From Scytonema sp035967975 (GTDB taxonomy: Bacteria > Cyanobacteriota > Cyanobacteriia > Cyanobacteriales > Nostocaceae): a stretch of 64,000 nt of DNA. The first letter of the stretch is position 1. Every line of letters begins with the position of its first letter. Shown here piece after piece: positions 25,695-34,900 of this stretch. The position numbers and the translations under genes are program-made. Location of the stretch: positions 20,705-84,704 of the forward strand of contig JAWQFQ010000014.1 in NCBI GenBank assembly GCA_035967975.1, given 5' to 3'. Below the pieces are notes generated by a model, which saw only the letters and a program-made list of their open reading frames with translations, was not told where the DNA came from and searched no databases.

Positions 25695-28600
25695 GATTTT
25701 GTTCCATTATTTTTAAACTCAGCAATTTTATCATTTAATAAAGAATTTGGCTCCTTAGTTTTAATAGCTTTTAATAAATAACTTGATGACACTTGATAAA
25801 TACCAGCCTTTACCTGTTTTATCACACCAAATTTATCAAGAAATTGTAGTGCATTATCTAGTCTATCTCTAAGTAAACTAACACCTTGACTTTGAAGAAA
25901 TTGAGTGATATCTGTCCTCTGTGTTTCTCCAATAATAGCTATTGAAAGTGTGACTAACATGGTATCAATTGTTTGAGCATACTTATAATGTTCAAAAACA
26001 ACATCTAAGAAATCTGGTAACTCCTCAACTTTTTTGATGTCGATATCTTCTACTATGGATGAATTGGTTTGGCGAATTATTTGTACAAGTCTAGTACAGA
26101 ACTCTTGAATGAGAACAGCAACGCCATCGGTTCCTTCAAAGATTCGACGAGCTTGTTCTTCTGAAACTTTAAAACCTAATAAACTCATAGGTTTTTGAAT
26201 TAAGTCCATACCAGCAGTTTCACATAATCCGGTTAATGTGATTTCTTCTGCAAAATTCCGAAATGGTCCAGCTTCCAAAGCTATCGCTTCACGCAATTTT
26301 GCATGACCTGCTAAATAGAATTCACAATATTCTTCATTTTGAAGTGCACGCATATACCATCCAAGTTGGTTCACATTCTCTATATCATCTTTAAATATTT
26401 GGTCTACCTCATCTAAAAGAAATACAAGACGTTTTTGCTGGTTATTACTATGATAATCTTTAATCATAGAAGACCAATCTTCAAGGGTCATTTCAGATGA
26501 AAAAATGTGGTTTAAAAACTTGTATTTTAAATCATCGCACGTTTTTGCAAAAAATGAAGGTAATCCTAGTACTGTGAGCGGACCTATTACTTGATTTCCT
26601 GAGCCTCGTAATTTTTTTGCAAGCTCTTTTAAAAGAGAGGTTTTCCCACTACGATTGGCTCCTAGGATAATTCCTCCTCTTTGGCTAGAGTATATTAAAC
26701 CTAATTCATCCTCCCGCCCATAAAAATACTTTGTTGGTCCTTTTGTGTTATACGGAAGTAATCCAGGTAAAACGCGTATATTTATCTGTCCTATCAAAAA
26801 ACGTGCTAACCAAGCTGACAATCGTTCATCTGGAAGTGAAATTAATTCTTCTAAAGAAGGCTTACGCAGTAAAATAATCTGTGAACGAGCAAATCCAGGT
26901 ATATCACAAACCTCTGTAAGTGTTACAATAATTAAAAACTGGGTATTTTTTTCGCTACAAATTTCAGTCAGTTGTTTGTAATCAGTAATATTCTTACTGA
27001 GAGTTATATAAAAAATTACTTTTTGTGTTTGGAGTTGTAAACCCGTTTCTGGAAGTGCTATTTCCCACACACTGTTGTCTGGAAACTGTGAAGAATTAAT
27101 CTGACTAACATCTGTTGCACCTATGCGCCGAGTTATAGCCTCAGCTAGCCTTTGATTATTTTGAATAGCTTGATTGTTAGTAAAGCGACGAATTACCTCA
27201 ATATCTTCCAGTCGATTTTCAATTGATACAATATCTTCGTATTTAATTCCTGAAGATAATGGCAAAACTCGCATACTACCACGAGTTTCGTCTGATAAAG
27301 GGTACTCATATTCAAGAGATTTTGAAAATTCCTTCTCATATTGCTCTAGTTGTCGCTGATATTCTTGCAATTCTGGGTTCAGTCGCTGCTTTAATATTGG
27401 CGTTAGCTCATCTGGTATACCTGCAGGTGCTATCACAGCGCAGCCAAACTGATAGGCACGTTCAACAGACTCTCCTGATCCCAAAGCATCATAAAAAGCA
27501 ACGGCAAACTGTGTGGCAACGCTTTCTGATAGTTCTTTACTGGTTCCAATTACATAGTCAATATGTTGGGCAATTGCCTCTGCTTGGACTTCTGAATAAC
27601 AAGCATTGAGAACAACACACTTTATTTCTTCAGTAAAAAGCTGAAAAAGTCTAGTAAAGGCATCTTCATCAACTGGCTTGACTTGCCCAGTTTCGTCTTC
27701 CAAAGCTACTTCACCAGACTGAGTCCCATGCCCAGAGAAATGAATAATTTGCGGGTTGAAATCCAAAATGGCTCGTCTCAAATCCGTAGATCTAACTGTC
27801 CATTTCTGGTTTATTACAAACCGATATCGGTTTTTAGCAAGTCTAAGTCCTGCCTCGATGTCTCGTATTTCTTCATCTAAAAGTAAGATACTAGTATTTG
27901 CAGGATTTGCTGCTAAGAACAAGATTTTTTTGATTTCTAATTCGCTTTTACTCGTCGTAGCTACACTTCCACCACTAATAACATTGGAATTAATAACATC
28001 TCTACTTATAGAAATACTGACATCATTCGTCCCATAGATACTACCTAATTTTGCTAAAATTTCAAATGCAAACGCACTTGCGTGACGTACAGCAATTTCT
28101 TGCCAGCCTGCTTTATCTGTTTGGCTTTTGCTACTAATTAAGTCAGAAATGCCACGAACAATTAGCGCCGATACCTGTTGGTTTGCATGAGCTGCTTGCA
28201 GTAACCCTCGTCCCTCCATTTCCACTGCTAAAGCATCACCATAATTTGTCTGCAGAAATCTCAACAGACTAGAGAGTTTCGAGGCAACTACTTTTTCTCC
28301 AGCTGCGATTGGTGCAACTAATACACGAGGTACTCGACTGGGGATGTTAGGCTTGAGCCTTTGCAACCAATCGTCTTTCTTGGCTTCTGCTCTGGCTCGT
28401 TGTATAAGTCTATATGTTGATAAACCAACATCCGGTCTGGGTTCAAAGGCTATCTTTGCCTTACCTGATTCGTAACCATATACTTTTGTCGCGGCTACTA
28501 CATCACCTAAGGACACATCCTTGATACCCCCTGCTACCCCAACAAAAAGTATGACATTTGGTTGAAAGTGGTTAATTGCCCGTTCTGCTTCCAGTGCTGC

Positions 28601-29212
28601 TCCGGTATTGCCAGCGCCAATTTCAACAATTACCACATCCCAAACTGTACCGTTGGCAGCAAATTGACCTCTTTCGTAAACTGTTCCTTGAGGATGTAAC
28701 TCTTCTCGCAGTTGTGTTAAATGGACGCGAACCGCTTTATACTCAACAGGTATAGCAGTAAGAATCACTGCACAAGGTGGGTTTTGTTCTCGTTGTTGCG
28801 ACTTTTTATTTCCTCGAGCAGAACTATCCACTTGAATATTAATTGCTGGGTTAATATTTTGTTGAAAATTTTTTATCGTGGTGCTACTGATAATAGCGCT
28901 TTCAAGCTCCGAAGCTAAATTTGCCAACTTCTGATGGCGTTCATCTTCCTCATCGATTGAATTACTGAGTGAATGCAAGAGCAGGACAAGAGCATTCTCT
29001 TGGGTGTCGCTACGATGTTTGTCTACTAAAAAGCCAATGACATTGTCCACCCTGCTAGTGAGACTATATGCCTGAGGTACGCTCGAACGCCAAGGTCTGA
29101 GAGGTTCGTTGTTGAAGAAAACAGACCTGAGATCGCGATCGCTCTCAAATTGCTCGCACTGTAACAGTGCTTGACGTAATCGGTTAAGCAGTTGCGGGGG
29201 GATACCTGCCAT
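25691..29212 (-). CDS. EAD-nucleosidase-CHAT-AAA four-module fusion
   Basis: This 1173-residue protein joins an EAD adaptor (1-110), an MTAN/PNP nucleosidase (148-392, with GVAGGIKDVSLGDVV and VEMEGRGLL), a CHAT-like caspase-fold protease (about 425-620, H495 in HFSGHG and C538 in VLNACYS), a mixed region (620-820), an ORC/STAND-like ATPase (Walker A GANRSGKTS 851-859, Walker B VFLLDEVD near 930-937) and a winged-helix-like end (about 1060-1160). All key residues are present. It could sense through the ATPase and deploy protease and nucleotide-cleaving activities. GGAG lies just before ATG 29212, and the leader resembles that of the 18582 gene. First gene of a two-gene operon. Confidence 0.8.
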   Translation of the reverse strand: MAGIPPQLLNRLRQALLQCEQFESDRDLRSVFFNNEPLRPWRSSVPQAYSLTSRVDNVIGFLVDKHRSDTQENALVLLLHSLSNSIDEEDERHQKLANLASELESAIISSTTIKNFQQNINPAINIQVDSSARGNKKSQQREQNPPCAVILTAIPVEYKAVRVHLTQLREELHPQGTVYERGQFAANGTVWDVVIVEIGAGNTGAALEAERAINHFQPNVILFVGVAGGIKDVSLGDVVAATKVYGYESGKAKIAFEPRPDVGLSTYRLIQRARAEAKKDDWLQRLKPNIPSRVPRVLVAPIAAGEKVVASKLSSLLRFLQTNYGDALAVEMEGRGLLQAAHANQQVSALIVRGISDLISSKSQTDKAGWQEIAVRHASAFAFEILAKLGSIYGTNDVSISISRDVINSNVISGGSVATTSKSELEIKKILFLAANPANTSILLLDEEIRDIEAGLRLAKNRYRFVINQKWTVRSTDLRRAILDFNPQIIHFSGHGTQSGEVALEDETGQVKPVDEDAFTRLFQLFTEEIKCVVLNACYSEVQAEAIAQHIDYVIGTSKELSESVATQFAVAFYDALGSGESVERAYQFGCAVIAPAGIPDELTPILKQRLNPELQEYQRQLEQYEKEFSKSLEYEYPLSDETRGSMRVLPLSSGIKYEDIVSIENRLEDIEVIRRFTNNQAIQNNQRLAEAITRRIGATDVSQINSSQFPDNSVWEIALPETGLQLQTQKVIFYITLSKNITDYKQLTEICSEKNTQFLIIVTLTEVCDIPGFARSQIILLRKPSLEELISLPDERLSAWLARFLIGQINIRVLPGLLPYNTKGPTKYFYGREDELGLIYSSQRGGIILGANRSGKTSLLKELAKKLRGSGNQVIGPLTVLGLPSFFAKTCDDLKYKFLNHIFSSEMTLEDWSSMIKDYHSNNQQKRLVFLLDEVDQIFKDDIENVNQLGWYMRALQNEEYCEFYLAGHAKLREAIALEAGPFRNFAEEITLTGLCETAGMDLIQKPMSLLGFKVSEEQARRIFEGTDGVAVLIQEFCTRLVQIIRQTNSSIVEDIDIKKVEELPDFLDVVFEHYKYAQTIDTMLVTLSIAIIGETQRTDITQFLQSQGVSLLRDRLDNALQFLDKFGVIKQVKAGIYQVSSSYLLKAIKTKEPNSLLNDKIAEFKNNGTKS

Positions 29213-29336
29213 ATCTCCGTCTAAATGCCTTATAAATATATAAAATTGTACATGGAAAATCTAGCTGCAACATTCTGCATTACACCAACACCTTGCAAAA
29301 CTCAAAGGATTGTTAATTAAAATGGATATAAAAGGT

Positions 29337-29420
29337 TGCTTGGAAACCGCAGTAGAGGTAAAATCTTACAAAGATACGCTACATTAGTCTCAGTAGCCTC
29401 AGTATCTGAAAAGTATTATT
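29337..29420 (+). repeat. 84-bp exact repeat, copy 1 (promoter region of the STAND gene)
   Basis: The 84 bases from TGCTTGGAAACCGC to AAAAGTATTATT are identical to 61125-61208. Here they end 13 bases before the ATG of the STAND gene, so they should contain its promoter and leader. The opposite side of the 29213-29433 gap serves the divergent four-module gene. Confidence 0.9.
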
Positions 29421-29433
29421 TGTTTGCAAAGAA

Positions 29434-31884
29434 ATGAGTGCAGGACTGCCGAGAGAGCTAAATAATCAATGTCGCCAAGTTCTCTTGCAATGCGATGAGT
29501 TTAACGATTACGAGACTCTGATTGCAGTTTTCGTCACTGATGAACTACTTCCATTTAAATATGAAATTAGAAAGGCAAATAGTCGAAAGCAACTAGTTGA
29601 CTTTTGTATAGGAGATTTAATAGGAAAATTTACAAATAGCGGTGAGCCTGTTTTAGCAATTTTGTTAGCTACTTTACAAGATAAGTACCATCCTGGGGAT
29701 CGGCTACATGGTGAATTGAGAGAACTGTATGGGGCTGTAAAGCAATTTATTACCGTGGAGAGTAACCAAATTATGCTCCACAAAACTAATGCTATTGAAA
29801 ATTTTTGCCAATTAGCAAGCTCCTTAGAAAAATGTGTTGAAAAACGAGTGGTAGGGTTAGAAGAAATTCCGGAAATAGCTGTGTGGGAAGGGCGAACTCA
29901 GTTAATAGAGCAATTACAATCTAAATTGCTGCAACCTGGAATTAAGACAGATTCTACAAAGATTCTACCTAAAGTTATAGTATTGTTGGGTCAAGGAGGA
30001 ATAGGTAAAACAAGTTTAGCTGTTAAACTTTTAGAATCAGTGGGTGTGACGTTTAAACCACCTTCTCTAGCTTTTGAAAGTCCTTATGATGGTGTGATTT
30101 TCTTCCGAGTAAAAGAAGGAAGCAGATTTGATGAAATTGCTCAATTCTTCTTGAATGCGTTAGAAATTGAAACGGCAAAATCAGCAAATAATGCTCAACA
30201 AAAAATTAACTTTATATTGGCGAAACTATTACAGCAGCGATTTTTAATCTTGATTGATGAACTGGAGGTAATGTTACACCCAGCAAGCCATCCTTTAGCT
30301 GGATATGCTATTTGTGAAGAATTGGGTGTTTTGCTAAATGATTTAACGTATAAAAACCACCAATCTCAAATTATTATAACCTGTAGAGAAAAACCATCTA
30401 ATTTGGCAGATTCGCGTCATCAAGGTTCCCAACCAGACTCAGAGTTAGTGCATTTAGAAACTCTGGCAGGTGTATCAATTGAAGCAGGTATGAGAATTTT
30501 ACAGCAACGTCGGCTTACAGATAGTGACGAAGATTTGCAATGGGTAGCAGAACGTGTAGATGGATATGTATTTTTACTTACTCAATTAGCTGCTATTGCT
30601 AAAGGTAAACCTGGATATCTTCGCAAACATCCAGAATTGATAACAAAAAATGCTGCCAAACTTTTGAGAGTTCAATTTGATCGTCAAAGTGAAGAGGGAA
30701 GGGAACTTTTACCACGTATATGTGTATTGCGTGAGCCTATTAATATTAAAGGTCTAACATTTTTACGTTTATATACAGATGATTGGGTTAAAGAAGGTGA
30801 CTTAATAAAGCCTATTAAACTAGAAAAAAGATATGAAAATAGTGATATAGAGATTGACAAAACACAGTTAATCATAGAACGATTAGTTGATAATTGTTTA
30901 GTTGAATCGTATTACAACAAACAAGAGTGCGAACATTATTATGGCTTGCATAGGATTATTAAAGATTTTTTACAAGAAGAGTTTATAAATAAGTTACCCG
31001 CTCTTATACAAAGAGTTTACTTGTATTATCGGGCAGCTAAAAATATATATGATACTCCTAAAAGCATCAAAGATTTATATCCATGTTTAGAAGCTCAATA
31101 CTTATCGTTCTATTTAGGAAATTACAAGGAAGCATACAAATTATTGAACTCCAGTGCAAAAAAATATTTAAAGCGTTGGGGTTACTGGCATTTATTGCAA
31201 GAACTGTATGAAAAACTTTTGCCATATCTAAGTAACATTGAACTCTCTGAATGTCTACACTCATTAGGAGAAAGCTATTTTGATTTTGGTGATTGGCAGT
31301 TAGCAGAAAAATACTTCAATATGGCTTTGTCTATAGCTCAGGAGCAGAGTTATGAGAATTTAGAAGAGATGTCTACTCTTTCATTGCAATTAATTGAAAG
31401 TGAACGTCAAAGCAGGGATTTAGAAGAACAAAGTTATCAGTTAAGACTGCAATCACAGCATGAAAATTATGACTGGGCTAGAATGCATAATTTTTATCAA
31501 TTTTTGGATGATTGCAATCGTCAGAGTTGGAGTATAAAAGCAGAAACATACAAAAAAAAATTACAATTTTACGAAGAATTATCTAGTTTTCCTGAGTTTG
31601 AAATTAATATTGCTGAAACTACAGGAAATTTAGGGGAAGCTGAATTTTATATTGGTAATTTTGAATCAGCAGAAGGAATTTTAAAAGCAGCTTTAGCTAA
31701 GATGCAGGAGATGTGTATGGTTAAACATATTGCATTGACTAACTATCGGTTAGCCAAGCTAGAACATCGACGTGGCAATGTAAAAATGGCAGAAGGTTAT
31801 TATAATACAGCTTGCCAAATATATCTAAATTTAGGGGCAGTAAAAGAGTTAGAAAAAATTGAGCGAGAATGGAGACGAATGTAG
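29434..31884 (+). CDS. EAD-STAND (NACHT/NB-ARC-like) ATPase with TPR C-terminus
   Basis: Residues 1-105 are a divergent EAD adaptor (PRELNNQCRQVLLQCDEF, EPVLAILLATL). The STAND ATPase follows with Walker A GQGGIGKTS (186-194) and Walker B FLILIDELEVM (D275), then a helical/winged arm (about 350-560). The last ~250 residues are TPR-like helices (YKEAYKLLNSS, GDWQLAEKYFNMAL, GNFESAEGILKAAL). Such proteins bind a trigger with the TPR end, exchange nucleotide, and oligomerise to gather effectors that share the EAD. It is convergent with the TPR-CHAT gene at 31997. Confidence 0.8.
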   Translation: MSAGLPRELNNQCRQVLLQCDEFNDYETLIAVFVTDELLPFKYEIRKANSRKQLVDFCIGDLIGKFTNSGEPVLAILLATLQDKYHPGDRLHGELRELYGAVKQFITVESNQIMLHKTNAIENFCQLASSLEKCVEKRVVGLEEIPEIAVWEGRTQLIEQLQSKLLQPGIKTDSTKILPKVIVLLGQGGIGKTSLAVKLLESVGVTFKPPSLAFESPYDGVIFFRVKEGSRFDEIAQFFLNALEIETAKSANNAQQKINFILAKLLQQRFLILIDELEVMLHPASHPLAGYAICEELGVLLNDLTYKNHQSQIIITCREKPSNLADSRHQGSQPDSELVHLETLAGVSIEAGMRILQQRRLTDSDEDLQWVAERVDGYVFLLTQLAAIAKGKPGYLRKHPELITKNAAKLLRVQFDRQSEEGRELLPRICVLREPINIKGLTFLRLYTDDWVKEGDLIKPIKLEKRYENSDIEIDKTQLIIERLVDNCLVESYYNKQECEHYYGLHRIIKDFLQEEFINKLPALIQRVYLYYRAAKNIYDTPKSIKDLYPCLEAQYLSFYLGNYKEAYKLLNSSAKKYLKRWGYWHLLQELYEKLLPYLSNIELSECLHSLGESYFDFGDWQLAEKYFNMALSIAQEQSYENLEEMSTLSLQLIESERQSRDLEEQSYQLRLQSQHENYDWARMHNFYQFLDDCNRQSWSIKAETYKKKLQFYEELSSFPEFEINIAETTGNLGEAEFYIGNFESAEGILKAALAKMQEMCMVKHIALTNYRLAKLEHRRGNVKMAEGYYNTACQIYLNLGAVKELEKIEREWRRM

Positions 31885-31996
31885 TAATTGTGATTTTCTC
31901 GCAGATATCAAGTATAGTAAGGTTTTTAAAATTATTTTTATTCAGTGGTTATAATCCAAATACAGATAGATGAACTTATATTTACTGGCTGAAATT

Positions 31997-34900
31997 TCAT
32001 TCTTTTTTCGTTTGAGACGAAGAAGAATCGGGCTGGTTTGACTTGCTACTTTGAGTTACCGAGTTTTCAATCATCTCCTTACTTTCTGCACCTGTGATGG
32101 GAGTCCTACGACCGCCCGCAGCTCGTAAACTGTCTAAATCCTCAACTGGTACGTTGAGGATAGCATCTAAAATGTGCGGACGGGTTTCGTACCAGAGGGC
32201 GATCGCATTTGAGATTTCTTCAACATCATCTGGGAGGGTTGCCAGCAATTTTAGTACATCAGTACGGTCTTCTGCCGTTAATAGCTCAGGTTGGTTTTGT
32301 AATATGTATACAAAAGTTAAAATATTTTCTTCGTAAGGTGACATTTTTGACTCCATTTGACCAATATAACAGAATGCTGCCCAGTAAAGAGGGTTCCCAA
32401 ATGGATGTTCTTCTGTTTCAGACCTGCTAAATTTACGACGTAGGTTCATTCTAGATGTCGCATCTAATAGTAGCTGATTTTCTTCAATCCATTTTGTTAG
32501 TTCACTTACTGTGATATCTCGAAGCCATATTTGGGCTTGACTGAGGGCAACAGCTACTGTAGAACCTGTATATAGATTCTGATAAAATTTAATCATCAAC
32601 AAAGCTGTTGATAAATCATTAACTGACCATAAACTGCCTACTACGCTAGTAGTACCTGCAACAATAAAAGCACTGGGAAAGCCGATATATTCATCACTAA
32701 CACTTGTAAAGTCTGTTAAGGCTGTTTCATCAGCTGAGAGAGTAACTAAGCGACATTGACTTAGGTTGAGATTAAAGATTTCTGCTAAAGTAAGGCATTC
32801 GCTTAGGTCAATAGTTCCAGAAATGTTGGCATCGGCTAAGATTAAAGCTGACTCTAGAGGAGAGTTCAAATTAAAGTAACCATGACTAGAAAAATGTACA
32901 CAGTGAGCAGACTTGAGTAGCTGTTTTATAACTTCTGTCTTGTTTGCAGTTTTTCCTACCAACACATTTTTATTGGTAAAGTATTGTTCAATACTTTCTA
33001 CCTCTATCTTGCTATAACTCAAGTCCCCGGTGGGATTTTGGATAGCGAAAAGATTACTAAATTCAGAACGTTGCCTAGTTTGGACTAATTGCAATAGCTG
33101 ACAACTAGGTACATATCCTAAGCCGTTAGGGAATAAGTCAATTAAGTATGATTCCCCTACAGGTAAAGCATGAAGTGGTAACAAGTGCAAGAAGCGATGG
33201 GGAATGAGGATTAATCTATTACAGTGTTTGGGTATTTGGGTTAATATTTCCTCAATATGCAAAATGGAAGCTAATTTTTTGAGTTCTTCCCCTAAGCTTT
33301 TCCACCATTGGTCTTTTTGCTGGTCGTAGTTCTGCAAGTATTGATTTAACCAATTTTCTAAAGCTTCTCTGTCTTCTGGTTGAGATTGCCAAACAACTTC
33401 TCCTCTTTTTGTGACAATAAACGCCAAAATTTTGTCATTGAGAATAAACCACTCAATAATGGCTATGCGCTCATCTAAAGAAGCTTGAAAAGAGTCAAAT
33501 TTGAAACCAGAACAAACTCTTAAGTAGTGGTTTTGCAATTCATTATGCTGCTGTCGCAATTCCTGGAGATGCTGTGCTAGGACTTTTGGATTTTCAGCTT
33601 TACCATTTTGGATTTGATATTGTCCTGTGGCTATTTCATCCCTGTATGTTTCTAGTTGAGTGACAACATCTGGGGGGAAGATGGTTTCAGAGTCACGTTC
33701 GAGAATAAGTTCAACTAAATTGCGGGTTTTGCTACGTTCAACATATTCAATCGCTTCCGCGATATTACTTAATTCCAGACAAACTTCTACCATGCAGCTA
33801 TAAAGTTTGTTCCATTCTTGGGCTTGTTTGCGTTTGGTTTCCTCCCCAAAAATTATTTCTGACCGTAAAGATTCTACTGTGGCGGCAGATTTAAAGGCGT
33901 TGTAAGCTGAGGTAAACTGCTTTGCTTTTTGGTAAGCTATCCCCATGTTAAATAAAGTTTCTGCATAGTTTTGGGGAAAAGCATCAAAGGTATAAACTCT
34001 CAGAGTTTCTTGCAAACAAGCAATCGCTATTTCTAAATTCTCAGCTTTATTCCCTCTGATTCTATTAAGGTAAGCAGTAGCTAGATTATTTTGCGTTTCT
34101 GCCCAATCAATGGGAAAAGCGTCAATAGTTCTAACTCTCAGAGCATCTTGGAAACAAGCGATCGCCAATTCAATATTTTCGGCTCGTTCTCCTAAGATTC
34201 TGTTACAGTAAGCAGTAGCTAGATTATTTTGCGTCTCTGCCCAATCATAGGGCAAAGCTTCGAGAGTTCTTACTTGCAACGCGGCAGCAAAAGCAGCGAT
34301 CGCATTTTCGATGTTATCTGTCCTGTCTCCTTTGATTCTATCCCTGTAGGCAAGTCCGAGATTATTTTGCGTTGCTGCCCAATCTAGAGGCAAAGCTTCC
34401 CTGGTTCTGACACTCGAAGCAGCTTGGTATGCAGCGATCGCCGTTTCCAGGTTTTCTGCCCTATCCCCCCGAATTCTGTTACGGTAAGCGGTTCCTAGAT
34501 TATTTTGTGTCAAAGCCCAGTGATATGGGAACGATTCACGGGTGTATACTTGTAAGGCAGCAGAATAAGTAGCGATCGCCCTTTCCAGATTTTCAGCCCT
34601 GTCTCCTATGATTCTGTCACGGTAAGCGGTTCCGAGATTATTTTGCGTCTCTGCCCAGTTTTGGGGAAAAGCACTGCGCGTGTACACTTGTAAGGCAGCA
34701 GAAAAAGCAGCGATCGCCCTTTCCAAGTTTTCTGCCCTCTCCCCCAGAATTCTGTCACGGTAAGCGGTTCCCAGATTATTTTGTGTCAAAGCCCATTGTT
34801 GAGGAAAACTAGTGCGGGTAAAAATTTCTAGTACAGATAAAAAAGTGGCTATCGCATATTCTAAATTTTTAGCTTTCTCTCCCTTAATCCTGCTAATGTA

